From: Elioraea tepidiphila DSM 17972
Lineage (GTDB): Bacteria > Pseudomonadota > Alphaproteobacteria > Acetobacterales > Acetobacteraceae
Length of the DNA stretch: 64,000 nucleotides
Assembly (NCBI RefSeq): GCF_000378465.1
Contig: NZ_KB899924.1
Coordinates: 49,094-113,093 of the forward strand
Reading direction: 5' to 3'
Shown here piece after piece: positions 42,958 through 51,967 of the stretch. The notes under the pieces are model-generated. The model saw only the letters and a program-made list of their open reading frames with translations, did no database searches and had not been told where the DNA came from. Positions within the stretch are counted from its first letter, which is position 1, and every line of letters begins with the position of its first letter. The translations under genes and the position numbers were made by a program.

Positions 42958-45108
42958 ATGACATCAGCCAACTACCCGACCGCACCCGCCGGCGCCTCGC
43001 CAGGGGCGTTCGATCTCAGCGAGGTGCCGGTCGAGCATGTTGCCGCGATCGCGGCCCTGTCCGGCACCGCAGGCACGGGCGATGCCGATGCAGCCGCGCT
43101 CCGCGGTCCCGGGTCCGCGCCCGATGCCATGCAGGCAGCGCGCATCACCGTGCCGATGCGGATCGTCAGCGGAAGCTATCGCGGCAGGACCGGCCCGTGG
43201 CGGCTCGATCTGCGCGTGGATGTGGACGGGGTACGGCCGCTCCGGCAGGTCAGTGGCGACTTCTTCCGCGTCGACGGCGGCACCGTCACCTATACGGGCT
43301 CGTTCGCTGCGAGCAACGTGAACATTGCGGTCACGCCGGAAACCGTGACGATCTACGCCCTGGTCAACGCCTCGTTCCCCAACAGCTGCCCGAGGGTCAG
43401 GATCATCATTCCGCGGCGGACGATCCTCCAGGCGGCGGGCGAGGCCGACGTCCAGTGGCTCGCCACCAGCGGCCAGGCGGGGACCCGGTATCTCTGCCTC
43501 TGGGAAAGCCGGTTCTTCCGCACCGTCGATCTCGAGGAGGATGTCGAGACGGGCGTCACACCCTTCGAGTCCTACAACACCGGGGCGCTCAGCTCGGGCG
43601 GTCCGGCGCGCACGCTCTATCTGACCACCGCCTTCGTCGAGGCGGGGATCGAGCTGCGCCTCACCGGCGAGCCCGGCACCATCGCCACCGCGCCCGGCGG
43701 AACCTGGAGCAACGCCGAGCTGCATGCGGCGATGGAGGCGCATTTCAGCCAATGGGCGAACCAGCCGCAGTGGAAGGTCTGGCTGCTGCATGCGCGCGAG
43801 CACGATCTTGGGTCCGGCCTCGCCGGCATCATGTTCGACCAGCGTGGCCGCCAGCGGCAGGGCTGTGCCGTGTTCTATGCGGCGATCGCCGGCACCAGCG
43901 CGACACGACGGCGCGACCAGCTGTTCACGTGCATGCATGAGCTCGGCCATTGCTTCAATCTCTACCACTCATTCAGCAAGACCTTCACGACCCCGCCACG
44001 CCCGGATCGGCCCGATGCGCTCTCCTGGATGAACTACCCGCAGAACTTTCCCGGCGGACAGACGGCGTTCTGGTCGTCGTTCCCGTTCCAGTTCGACGAT
44101 CTGGACACGATCCATCTGCGCCACGGCTTCCGCGACAACGTGATCATGGGCGGCAATCCGTTCGGCGAGGGCGCGGCGCTGGAGGGGCTCGGCTATTTCG
44201 CCGAGCCGGAACAGGACGGCTCCGGCCTCGCCCTGGAGCTCCGCGCCGATCGGAGCTTCCGCCTGGGCGAGCCTGTGGTGGTCGAGCTCAAGCTCTCCAC
44301 GCGCCGCGCCGAGGGGATCACCGTGCATCGCCATCTGCACCCGGCCGACGGCTTCGTCACGATCGCGATCCAGAAACCGGGCGGCGCCACGGTGGTGCAC
44401 AGGCCGCTGATCGAACACTGCATCCGGCCCGAAATCGTGGTGCTGGATGCCGGTCATCCCGCGATCTACGACAGCGCCTATATCGGCTGCGGCGAGGAGG
44501 GCCTCGCCTTCGGCGCACCCGGGCTCTACCGGCTGCGCGCGGTCTATCTCGCGCTGGATGGTTCGCGCGTCGTCTCCGACACGCTGGAGCTGCGCGTGCG
44601 GGGCACGCATCACGACCAGGACGAGGCGGTCGCCGACCTGCTGCTCGACGAGCAGGTGGGCACGCTGTTCACGCTTCTGGGCTCGGAGGGGCCGGAGATG
44701 GCCTCCGCCAATGCCCGCATCGAGCGCCTGGTCGAGGAGCACAAGGCGCATCCGCTCGCGCTCTATGGCGAGCTCGTGCAGGGCTATGTCCGCGCCCGGC
44801 CGTTCAAGCTTGTCCTGGCCGACGAACCCGTGCAGGTGCGCGAGGCGAGGCCCGCCGAAGCGGTGGCGATGCTCGACCGCGTGGTCGATGTCTCGATTGC
44901 GCCGGGCAAGGGGCTCGACAGCATCTCGCTCAATCAGATCTTCCGCCGCATGATCGCCGCGCTGAAGACGGCGGGCGACGACAAGGGCGCCGTGCGGATC
45001 GGCAAGCGCATGCTCGAGACCTACCGGAAGCGTGGCCTGAAGCCGCATGTGCTGGCCGAGATCGAGCGGCAGCGCGACGAGGCCCTGGGCGGGACCAGCA
45101 TCGCGTAG
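42958..45108 (+). CDS. Metzincin-like putative zinc metalloprotease, otherwise unrecognised
   Basis: 716 residues. No signal peptide is evident. Residues 327-337 read HELGHCFNLYH, the metzincin HEXXHXXGXXH pattern with Asn in place of the Gly. Residues 356-361 read SWMNYP, a classic metzincin Met-turn with Met358, 21 residues after the third His. Residues ~60-320 are beta-rich; the C-terminal ~300 residues hold a possible beta-sandwich (~425-560) and a helical tail. ATG 42958 is chosen for GGGAGG upstream. It precedes a small gene by 30 bases. The function is inferred from the motifs alone; the gene is not otherwise recognised. Confidence 0.75.
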   Translation: MTSANYPTAPAGASPGAFDLSEVPVEHVAAIAALSGTAGTGDADAAALRGPGSAPDAMQAARITVPMRIVSGSYRGRTGPWRLDLRVDVDGVRPLRQVSGDFFRVDGGTVTYTGSFAASNVNIAVTPETVTIYALVNASFPNSCPRVRIIIPRRTILQAAGEADVQWLATSGQAGTRYLCLWESRFFRTVDLEEDVETGVTPFESYNTGALSSGGPARTLYLTTAFVEAGIELRLTGEPGTIATAPGGTWSNAELHAAMEAHFSQWANQPQWKVWLLHAREHDLGSGLAGIMFDQRGRQRQGCAVFYAAIAGTSATRRRDQLFTCMHELGHCFNLYHSFSKTFTTPPRPDRPDALSWMNYPQNFPGGQTAFWSSFPFQFDDLDTIHLRHGFRDNVIMGGNPFGEGAALEGLGYFAEPEQDGSGLALELRADRSFRLGEPVVVELKLSTRRAEGITVHRHLHPADGFVTIAIQKPGGATVVHRPLIEHCIRPEIVVLDAGHPAIYDSAYIGCGEEGLAFGAPGLYRLRAVYLALDGSRVVSDTLELRVRGTHHDQDEAVADLLLDEQVGTLFTLLGSEGPEMASANARIERLVEEHKAHPLALYGELVQGYVRARPFKLVLADEPVQVREARPAEAVAMLDRVVDVSIAPGKGLDSISLNQIFRRMIAALKTAGDDKGAVRIGKRMLETYRKRGLKPHVLAEIERQRDEALGGTSIA

Positions 45109-45138
45109 ACTGCCGGCGCCGCCCTCGGGAGCACCACC

Positions 45139-45435
45139 TTGCCCGCGATCACGCTCGACCTCCAGGAAGGCTTCGCCGGCGAGACGGTCGAGGTGCGGCT
45201 CGACGGCAGGGAGGTCTGGCGCGGCGAGGTGCGCACGGACTGGTCGATCGGCCTCGCCGAGCGGGTGCAGGTGGAGGTGCCGGCCGGCGGCGGGACCGTC
45301 AGCGTGACCGTGCCGTCACGCCCTGCCTCCATCGACCTCGTGCTCAAGCCCGGCGAGGCGCCGGTGCTCGGCGTGTCGCTGATCGGCGGCGGGCTCGTCT
45401 CGCGTCGGTCGGACGAGCCGTTCAGGTACTTCTGA
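45139..45435 (+). CDS. Small beta-rich protein following the metzincin-like gene
   Basis: 98 residues, not recognised. Alternating hydrophobic residues (ITLDLQEGFAGETVEVRLDG, VQVEVPAGGGTVSVTVP) suggest a small beta-sandwich. There is no signal peptide, cysteine or membrane helix. The start is TTG 45139, with GGGAG 7 bases upstream. It is 30 bases after the metzincin-like gene and likely co-transcribed, so it could be an inhibitor, chaperone or partner of that protein. Its 3' end overlaps the convergent MFS gene by 14 bases. Confidence 0.65.
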   Translation: MPAITLDLQEGFAGETVEVRLDGREVWRGEVRTDWSIGLAERVQVEVPAGGGTVSVTVPSRPASIDLVLKPGEAPVLGVSLIGGGLVSRRSDEPFRYF

Positions 45436-46612
45436 CCGGCGCCGAGCGCGCGGCGCCGACGAAGGCCAACGCGGCGATCACGCCGCACGCGACCATCACG
45501 ATCTGCACCGGGCGGTAGTCGCCGCCGGAGGCCTGCCAGAGCCAGGCCGCGGCATAGGGCCCGATCGCCCGCGCCGCGATGCCGGGCGTGACCAGCGCGC
45601 CGGCGACCGCGCCGTAGCCCTCGCGCCCGAACAGCTCGGCCGGCACGGTGCCGCGCACGATCGTCAGGATCCCGCCCGAGGCGCCGTACAGCACGACATA
45701 GGCGCCGGCGAGCCACCACCATGGCTCGACCCCCATCAGCGCGAGGATCGCGACCGGCTGCGCCGCAGCCGCGAGGATCGCCACCCTGCTCGGGCGGACG
45801 CGTTGCAGCCCGGCGAACTCCAGCACCCGGCCCGCCACCTGCATCGGCCCGGTGAAGGACGCGACCGCGACCGCCGCCGTCGCCGAGAGCCCCGCCTCCT
45901 GCAGCATCGGGATCGCATGCACGGCGACGATCGAGAACAGCACCGCGCCGGTCGTGAACGCGAGCGCGACGAACCAGAAGGCGACGGTGCGCAGGATCGG
46001 TCCCAGCGGTCGGCGCGGCGTGCCGCGCGCGACCCGCGTGCCCGGCAGGAAGGCCGCGTGCAGCGGCAGGCAGATCAGCAGCGCCGCCGCGGCCCAGACG
46101 AGATATGTGTCGCGCCAGCCGAGCCGGGGCAGCAGGGCCGCGGTGATCGGCCAGGCGACCGTGCTCGCGAGCCCGCCGGCGAAGGTGAGGATGGTGATCG
46201 CGCGCCGCGCCTGCTCGCCGAAGCTCGCGGTGATGGTGGCGAAGGCCGGCTCGTACTGGGTCGCCGCCATCGCTGCGCCGGTCAGCACCCAGGCGGCGAA
46301 GAACCACGGCTCGGACGGCGCCCAGGCCAGCGCGGCGAGCGACAGCGCCGACAGCACCGAGCCCACGCTCATCACGATCCGTCCGCCGAACCGGTCGAGC
46401 AGCAGGCCGACCGGGAACGAGCACAGGCCCTGCGACAGCAGGCCGATCGAGTAGGCGCCGAAGATCGCCTCGCGCGACCAGCCCTCGGCCTCGCCGATCG
46501 CGGGCGCGAGCACGGCGATCGCGTAGTACTGCGACCCCCAGGCGATGATCATCGTGACGGAGAGGGCGACGACCGCGCGCCAGGGCGGCGCGGGCGCGGG
46601 CAGGGCGGACAT
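45422..46612 (-). CDS. Major facilitator superfamily transporter
   Basis: 396 residues with about 12 membrane helices and the MFS loop motif LLLDRFGGRIVMSVGSVLS between helices 2 and 3. The N-terminal WGSQYYAIAVLAPAIGEAEGW resembles oxalate/formate antiporter-like or BacF-type carriers of this superfamily. Substrate unknown. It lies downstream of the racemase-like gene on the same strand but 41 bases away, with no visible overlap. Confidence 0.9.
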   Translation of the reverse strand: MSALPAPAPPWRAVVALSVTMIIAWGSQYYAIAVLAPAIGEAEGWSREAIFGAYSIGLLSQGLCSFPVGLLLDRFGGRIVMSVGSVLSALSLAALAWAPSEPWFFAAWVLTGAAMAATQYEPAFATITASFGEQARRAITILTFAGGLASTVAWPITAALLPRLGWRDTYLVWAAAALLICLPLHAAFLPGTRVARGTPRRPLGPILRTVAFWFVALAFTTGAVLFSIVAVHAIPMLQEAGLSATAAVAVASFTGPMQVAGRVLEFAGLQRVRPSRVAILAAAAQPVAILALMGVEPWWWLAGAYVVLYGASGGILTIVRGTVPAELFGREGYGAVAGALVTPGIAARAIGPYAAAWLWQASGGDYRPVQIVMVACGVIAALAFVGAARSAPVRST

Positions 46613-46653
46613 GCGTCGACGCTAGCCGCGCTCGGGCGCCCGCGACAGGGGGC

Positions 46654-47391
46654 TCAGCCCCGCAGCAGCGTCTCCAAGGGCGATGCCAGCCCGACGCTCG
46701 CGCGTCCCGTCGGTGCCGCAAAGCTGCCGACGGCGGGCTTCTTCAGCCCGAGCGCCACCAGCGCCTCGGCGAGCCGTACGGCGGCGGCGATTCCATCCAC
46801 CAGCGGCACCGGCACATCGGCCCGGATGCGCCCGCCCATGCCGGCGAGCGCCGCGCCGCCCAAGATCACCGCATCGGCCCCGTCCCGCGCGAGCGCCCGC
46901 GCCGTCTCGGCCACCTTCGCCGCGACCCCGGCCGGGTCGGAGGCCGCGTCGGAGGGACTCGCCGCGACCAGCCCGATCCCGGACAGCCGCGAGGCCAGGC
47001 CGTAGGACGCGATCAGCTCGCGGTAGAGCTCCGCCGAGGAGAAGGTCACCAGCCCGAACCGTCCGCCGAGCATGCAGGCCGTCAGGCAGGCAGCCTCGGT
47101 CATGCCCAGCACGGGAATCGGCAAAAGCTGGCGCGCGGCGGCGAGCGCCGTGTCGTAGGACACCGCGAGCACGGCCGCATCGCAGCCCGCGTGGTGCTGC
47201 GCCAGGCAATCCAGGATGCCATGCGCGGCGATCGCGTTCTCGGCGCGCGAGGAGATGATCGCGGGGCCGAAGCGCGGGGTCGCGGCGACGATCTCGGTGC
47301 CCGGCGAGGCGGCCGCGCGCGCCGCGGCCGCGCAGTTCTCCGTCACCGCCACCGTGGTGTTGGCGTTGGCGACCAGAATCCTGAGTGTCAC
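46654..47391 (-). CDS. Asp/Glu/hydantoin racemase-family protein lacking both catalytic cysteines
   Basis: 245 residues with the fold pattern of the family (RILVANANTTVAVTEN at the start, GMTEAACLTACMLG in the middle, VILGGAALAGM later). In HyuE-type racemases, cysteines sit near residues 76 and 181. Here the equivalent positions are Val77 (in VLAVSYD) and Gly179 (in ILGGAAL), so a two-cysteine racemase reaction is unlikely. It starts with GTG overlapping the CYTH gene stop (GTGA). Confidence 0.85.
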   Translation of the reverse strand: MTLRILVANANTTVAVTENCAAAARAAASPGTEIVAATPRFGPAIISSRAENAIAAHGILDCLAQHHAGCDAAVLAVSYDTALAAARQLLPIPVLGMTEAACLTACMLGGRFGLVTFSSAELYRELIASYGLASRLSGIGLVAASPSDAASDPAGVAAKVAETARALARDGADAVILGGAALAGMGGRIRADVPVPLVDGIAAAVRLAEALVALGLKKPAVGSFAAPTGRASVGLASPLETLLRG

Positions 47392-48050
47392 GCCGCACCG
47401 CGCCGGCGCGATGCCTCGTAGCGGCTGCGCTTCGACCGCGCCGCCCGCGGCGGCACGCCCGCGCGCGCAAGCAGGCCCGACAGCCAGGCCGCCGCACTCC
47501 GCGCCGCGCTCGGCGCGACTTCGAGCTCGACCTCGTGATGCTCGGCACCGTCGGGCATCAGCGACCGGTCGAGCGCCAGCGTCGCCTTCGTTCCGCAGGG
47601 CAGCGCGATCTCGACATGCGTCCGCTCGTTGCGGAACCCGCCGGTGGGGCGCACGGGCTTGCCGTCGGCCGCCTCGGCGATGCGCCGCGCCAGCGCCTGC
47701 GCCACCTCGGCCGGCACGGCGCGCGCGAAGGCCGGGATCGGGTCAGCCGTGCCGGCGGCGAGATGCGATGCCAGCGCCGGGGTGAGCACGCGCTCGGCCT
47801 CCTCGCGCGCGGTCAGGGCACCGCGGCCGGCCAGCGGCGGGCCTTTCGCGGTCAGCACCCAGGCGTCGTTCTCCTCGCGCAGCCGGAAGGTCAGCCGCGC
47901 CGCCGCCAGCCTGCCGTCATCGGTGTCGAAGAAGATGTTGTGCTGCCGGAGCAAACGCCGCCGCGGCGGCAGAAGCGCCTCGATCCGCGACCGTTCGATC
48001 GCGTCCTTCAGCATCAGCTTGAATTCGCGCTCGATGCCGTCGCCGGCCAT
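47388..48050 (-). CDS. CYTH-domain (triphosphate tunnel metalloenzyme) protein
   Basis: 220 residues. The CYTH ExExK motif is EREFK at residues 7-11, with later basic and acidic strands (FFDTDDGRLAAARLTFRLRE, HHEVELEVAPS). Members hydrolyse inorganic triphosphate or make cyclic AMP; this bacterial length fits triphosphatase-like enzymes. ATG 48050 follows GGGAG by 5 bases. Divergent from the M20 peptidase gene (115 bases) and coupled to the racemase-like gene. Confidence 0.88.
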   Translation of the reverse strand: MAGDGIEREFKLMLKDAIERSRIEALLPPRRRLLRQHNIFFDTDDGRLAAARLTFRLREENDAWVLTAKGPPLAGRGALTAREEAERVLTPALASHLAAGTADPIPAFARAVPAEVAQALARRIAEAADGKPVRPTGGFRNERTHVEIALPCGTKATLALDRSLMPDGAEHHEVELEVAPSAARSAAAWLSGLLARAGVPPRAARSKRSRYEASRRRGAA

Positions 48051-48165
48051 GAGGGCTCCCCGTCCGGCGGCGTTACACCATTCCGGCCCGCCGATGGCAA
48101 GCCGGTGGACAGGTGGCGCGGTCGGTGGAAGCCTTGCCGGCTGACGACACGAGGAGACGCACCGG

Positions 48166-49323
48166 ATGGACCCCAATGCCCTGCCCTTCGACGCGGAAGC
48201 GATCCTCGCGGGGCTCCGGAACTGGGTCGAGGTCGAGAGCCCGACCTATGACCGTGCTGCGGTGAATCGCATGATGGACGCGGCGGGTCGCGACCTTGCG
48301 CTGCTCGGCGCGCGGATCGAGCGCGTTCCCGGCCGCATGGGCTTCGGCGACTGCGTGCGGGCGCGCTTCCCCCAGCCCGCGCTCGGGGGCGGCGTGGATG
48401 GACCGGGTATCCTGCTGATGAGCCACCTCGACACCGTGCACCCGGTCGGCACGGGCGGCGCCTCCGGCCCGCTCGCGTTCCGCCGCGAGGGCGACAAGGC
48501 CTGGGGGCCCGGCATCTGCGACATGAAGGGCGGGGCCTATATCGCGATGGATGCCGTGCGCGCGATCCTGGAGGCGGGGGCATGCACGAAGCTCCCGGTG
48601 ACGATTCTGCTGACCAGTGACGAGGAGGTGGGCTCGCCCTCGACGCGCGACCTGATCGAGGCCGAGGCGAAGCGGCACAAGGTCGTGCTGATCCCCGAGC
48701 CCGCGCGCGCGAACGGCGGCGTGGTGAGCGGGCGCTACGCGATCGCGCGCTTCGCGCTGGAGTCGCGCGGCCGGCCGAGCCATGCCGGGGCGCGGCTGTC
48801 GGAGGGGCGCTCGGCCATCCGCGAGATGGCGAAGCAGATCCTCGCCATCGAGGCGATGACGACCGAGGATGCGACCTGCTCGGTGGGCGTGATCCACGCC
48901 GGACAGTGGGTGAACTGCGTGCCGATGCTGTGCCAGGCGGAGAGCCTCAGCATGGCCAAGCGCCAGCAGGATCTCGATGCGTTGGTGGAGCGGATGCTGG
49001 CGCTCAAGCCGACCGATCCCGATGTCGGCTTCACGGTGCGGCGCACCTATACGCGCCCGGTGTGGGAGGCGGACGGGAAGGTGCTGGCGCTGCATGCGCT
49101 GGCGGAGCGGATCGCCACGGGCGTGGGGATCCCGGCCCTGCCGCATGAGAGCTCGGGCGGCGGGTCGGATGGGAACTTCACCGGGGCGCTCGGGATTCCG
49201 ACGCTGGACGGGCTCGGCGTGCAGGGCGCCGGGCCGCACACGCTGGATGAGCACATCCTCGTCTCGTCGCTGGTGCCGCGGGCGAAGCTGCTCGCGGGGT
49301 TGCTGATGCAGATCGATGGCTAG
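48166..49323 (+). CDS. M20-family metallopeptidase (carboxypeptidase G2/ArgE-DapE-like)
   Basis: 385 residues. Metal and catalytic motifs: MSHLDTVHP (metal His/Asp), [15 protein letters not shown] (bridging Asp), [11 protein letters not shown] (Glu pair) and the dimerisation domain between. A late His ([10 protein letters not shown]) completes the site. It hydrolyses an N-acyl amino acid or dipeptide; substrate unknown. It overlaps the next coding frame by 8 bases, but that overlap passes through a palindromic repeat. Confidence 0.92.
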   Translation: MDPNALPFDAEAILAGLRNWVEVESPTYDRAAVNRMMDAAGRDLALLGARIERVPGRMGFGDCVRARFPQPALGGGVDGPGILLMSHLDTVHPVGTGGASGPLAFRREGDKAWGPGICDMKGGAYIAMDAVRAILEAGACTKLPVTILLTSDEEVGSPSTRDLIEAEAKRHKVVLIPEPARANGGVVSGRYAIARFALESRGRPSHAGARLSEGRSAIREMAKQILAIEAMTTEDATCSVGVIHAGQWVNCVPMLCQAESLSMAKRQQDLDALVERMLALKPTDPDVGFTVRRTYTRPVWEADGKVLALHALAERIATGVGIPALPHESSGGGSDGNFTGALGIPTLDGLGVQGAGPHTLDEHILVSSLVPRAKLLAGLLMQIDG

Positions 49324-50440
49324 CAGAAGAAAAAACCCTGGGGGGACCACGGTGGTCCCCCCAGCCCCCCCTCCGCAGATCGCGCCCGCGGCCCGACCAA
49401 CGGGAGGGACGCCCTCCTGGGGGGTCCGGGGGGCCAATGGCCCCCCGGTCACTGAGGAAGACCTCGAAGAGGCGCTCTCGCGCCCGCCGCCGGGCTTCGC
49501 CCTTCCGCCCGGCGACATCCTCATCCTCGGTGTCGGCGGCAAGATGGGCCCCACGTTGGCGCGCCTCGCGCGCCGCGCCGACCCCGCCCGACGCATCATC
49601 GGCGTCGCCCGCTTCTCCGAACCCGGGCTGCGGAACCGCCTCGATGCCTGGGGTGTCGAAACGATCGAAGCCGACCTGCTCGACCGCACCGCCCTCGTGC
49701 GCCTGCCCGACGCGCCCAACGTCGTCTACATGGCCGGGCGCAAATTCGGCTCCACCGGCGCGGAACACCTCACCTGGGCCATGAACGCCACCGTGCCGGC
49801 CATGGTCGCGGAACGCTACGCGGCCAGCCGGATCGCCTTCTTCTCGACCGGCTGCGTCTATCCCTTCGTGCCCGTGCTCTCCGGCGGCGCCACCGAGGAC
49901 ACGCCGCTCACCCCGCCCGCCGGCGACTACGCCTGGTCCTGCGTGGCGCGCGAACGCGCCTTCGAGCACGCGTCCGCCGCGCACGGCACCCGCACCGTCG
50001 CGATCCGCCTGAACTACGCGATCGACCTGCGCTACGGCGTGCTGCACGACGTCGCGGTGAAGGTGCGCGACAGCCAGCCGATCGACGTCACCTCCGGCCA
50101 TGTCAACGTCATGTGGCAGGGCGATGCGAATGCCTGGGCGCTCCGTGCACTCGCACTCGCCGCGGCGCCGATGGCGGCGCTGAACGTCACCGGCCCGGAG
50201 ACCATCTCCGTGCGCTGGCTCGCTCACGAGTTCGCCCGTCGCCTCGGCCGCGAACCGATCATCACAGGCGAGGAAGCAGCCACGGGCTGGCTCAACAATG
50301 CCGCACGCGCGATCGGGCTGTTCGGCTACCCGACCGTTCCGCTCGCCACGATGATCGACTGGACCGCCGCCTGGATCGCGCGCGGCGGCCGCAGCCTCGG
50401 CAAGCCCACGCATTACGAGGTGCGGGACGGCACGTTCTGA
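49316..50440 (+). CDS. NAD-dependent epimerase/dehydratase-like protein (extended SDR) with a repeat-derived N-terminus
   Basis: 374 residues if ATG 49316 is used. Residues 1-45 are encoded by the palindromic repeat and are low-complexity; the Rossmann fold starts at ~65 with [21 protein letters not shown]. The active-site strand has FSTGCVYPF and the usual YxxxK motif appears as YAWSC (Tyr205, Cys209), so the catalytic Lys is replaced. No other ATG precedes the fold; GTG 49352, inside the repeat, is an alternative start. First gene of the sugar-acid island, two bases before the GNAT gene. Confidence 0.82.
   Translation: MASRRKNPGGTTVVPPAPPPQIAPAARPTGGTPSWGVRGANGPPVTEEDLEEALSRPPPGFALPPGDILILGVGGKMGPTLARLARRADPARRIIGVARFSEPGLRNRLDAWGVETIEADLLDRTALVRLPDAPNVVYMAGRKFGSTGAEHLTWAMNATVPAMVAERYAASRIAFFSTGCVYPFVPVLSGGATEDTPLTPPAGDYAWSCVARERAFEHASAAHGTRTVAIRLNYAIDLRYGVLHDVAVKVRDSQPIDVTSGHVNVMWQGDANAWALRALALAAAPMAALNVTGPETISVRWLAHEFARRLGREPIITGEEAATGWLNNAARAIGLFGYPTVPLATMIDWTAAWIARGGRSLGKPTHYEVRDGTF
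49324..49448 (-). repeat. Palindromic GC-rich repeat, copy 4 (inverted, inside the epimerase 5' end)
   Basis: Inverted stem 49340-49362 (arms GGGGGGACCAC and GTGGTCCCCCC around one base), with CCCAGGGTTTTTTCTTC downstream on the minus strand. A second stem at 49426-49448 has arms CCGGGGGGCCA and TGGCCCCCCGG around one base. The segment between matches the inverse of 2046-2110. It is translated as the N-terminus of the epimerase-like protein. Confidence 0.75.
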
Positions 50441-50441
50441 C

Positions 50442-51281
50442 ATGATCCCGGCGATTCGCCCGCTAACCGAGGCCGATCTCGACGCCGCCTTCGCGCTCTC
50501 CACCGCGGCGGGCTGGAACCAGACGATCGCCGACTGGCGGGTGTTCCTGCGCGACGGACGCGCCTGGGGCATCGAGGCGGATGGCGTGCTCGCGTCCTCC
50601 GCCGCGGTGCTGCCGTTCGGGCGCAAGGTCGCGTGGGTGTCGATGGTGCTGACGCTGCCGGAGCGGCGCGGCCGCGGCTATGCCACCGCGCTGATGGCGC
50701 ACGCGCTCGCGGCCCTCGACGCCTCGGGCCACCGTGCGGTGCTGGACGCGACGCCGCTCGGTCAGCCCGTATACGCGAAGCTCGGTTTCGCGCCGTTCTG
50801 GAGCTTCCGACGCTGGCGGCTCGAAGCGTCGGGCGGCGCGGTGCAGGGCGTGCGCCCGCTGCGCCCCGGCGACTGGCCCGAGCTGCTGGCACTCGACGCC
50901 GCTGCCAATGGCATCCCGCGCGAAAGTCTGCTGCGCGCGCTTGGGACACGATTGCCGGCCGTGGCACGCGTCGCCATTACCGGCGGGCGGATCGAGGGTT
51001 TCGCGCTCGCGCGCGACGGCCGGCTCGCGCCGCAGATCGGACCCGTGGTCGCGCGCGATGGCCGCTCTGCCCAGCGGCTCATCGCGGCGCTGCTCGCGGC
51101 GCTGCCGGCGGGACAGAGCGCGGTGATCGATCTCGCCGACTCGCAGACGGAACTCGCCGCCTGGCTCGCCGGCCGCGGTGCGGCACCGCAACGGCCGTTC
51201 ACCCGCATGGCGGTCGGCGCCGAGCCGCTGCCCGGCGACGCATCGCTGGTCGTCGCGCCGATCGGGCCCGAGTTCGGATGA
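50442..51281 (+). CDS. GNAT-family N-acetyltransferase
   Basis: 279 residues. The N-terminal GNAT domain has the acetyl-CoA loop LPERRGRGYATALMAHAL, and a second, weaker GNAT-like half occupies residues ~140-270. Double GNAT proteins of this kind have unknown acceptors. It lies two bases after the epimerase stop and overlaps the TetR gene start by 4 bases (ATGA), so these three genes are an operon. Confidence 0.88.
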   Translation: MIPAIRPLTEADLDAAFALSTAAGWNQTIADWRVFLRDGRAWGIEADGVLASSAAVLPFGRKVAWVSMVLTLPERRGRGYATALMAHALAALDASGHRAVLDATPLGQPVYAKLGFAPFWSFRRWRLEASGGAVQGVRPLRPGDWPELLALDAAANGIPRESLLRALGTRLPAVARVAITGGRIEGFALARDGRLAPQIGPVVARDGRSAQRLIAALLAALPAGQSAVIDLADSQTELAAWLAGRGAAPQRPFTRMAVGAEPLPGDASLVVAPIGPEFG

Positions 51282-51919
51282 GCGACGCGCCCGACCCAGG
51301 CTCGCCGCGCGCGCAGGCGACGCGCCGGCGCATCCTCGAAGCCGCGATCGCCGAGTTCACCGCGAAGGGGCTCGACGGCGCCCGGGTGGACGAGATCGCC
51401 GCACGGGCCGGCGCCAACAAGCGCATGCTCTACGCGTATTTCGGCGCCAAGGAGGAGCTTTGGATTGCCGCACTGGAAGCCGTGTACGCGGCGATGCGCG
51501 CGGAGGAGAGCCGCATCGACGTCGAGCATCTGCCACCGGAGGAGGGCATCGCCGAGCTCGTCCGCTTCAAGCTGCGCTACACCGCGGCACACCCGGAGGT
51601 GGTCGCGCTGCTGACCAGCGAGAACCTGCACCGCGCGCGCTACCTGCGCCGCTCGACCCAGGTGCCCGCTCTGTACTCACCCGTTGTTGCGGTGCTCGCC
51701 GCGTTGCTGAAGCGCGGCGCCGCCGAGGGACGGTTCCGCGACCGCGTCGATCCGGTGCAGCTCTACATCTCGATCACGGCGCTGTCGCACTTCTATCTCG
51801 CCAACGGGCACACGCTGTCGGTGATCTTCGGCCGCGACCTGCTGACCGAGCAGGCGATCGCCGCGCGCGAGGCGCATGCCGTCGAGGTGATCCTCGGCTA
51901 TCTGCGCCGGCCGCGTTGA
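51278..51919 (+). CDS. TetR-family transcriptional regulator
   Basis: 213 residues. The helix-turn-helix spans ~25-60 (ARVDEIAARAGANKRMLYAYFG), and a C-terminal ligand/dimer domain follows. ATG 51278 overlaps the GNAT stop. A palindrome (51936-51954) lies 17 bases after its stop, in front of the DapA-like gene. The same palindrome precedes the TctC-TctB-TctA operon at 60461. The regulator is the natural candidate to bind both, but this is inferred. Confidence 0.9.
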   Translation: MSDAPDPGSPRAQATRRRILEAAIAEFTAKGLDGARVDEIAARAGANKRMLYAYFGAKEELWIAALEAVYAAMRAEESRIDVEHLPPEEGIAELVRFKLRYTAAHPEVVALLTSENLHRARYLRRSTQVPALYSPVVAVLAALLKRGAAEGRFRDRVDPVQLYISITALSHFYLANGHTLSVIFGRDLLTEQAIAAREAHAVEVILGYLRRPR

Positions 51920-51935
51920 CCACCGGCACGGCGTC

Positions 51936-51954
51936 AGGTAACCATCCGGTTACT
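51936..51954. promoter_or_regulatory. Operator-like palindrome, copy 1 of 2
   Basis: AGGTAACC-ATCC-GGTTACTT: GTAACC and GGTTAC are perfect inverted arms. It lies 14 bases before the DapA-like gene start. The second copy (60461-60479) has CAGGTAACCA, four bases, then GTTAC in the same register. Confidence 0.65.
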
Positions 51955-51967
51955 TGCGGGGGAAACG

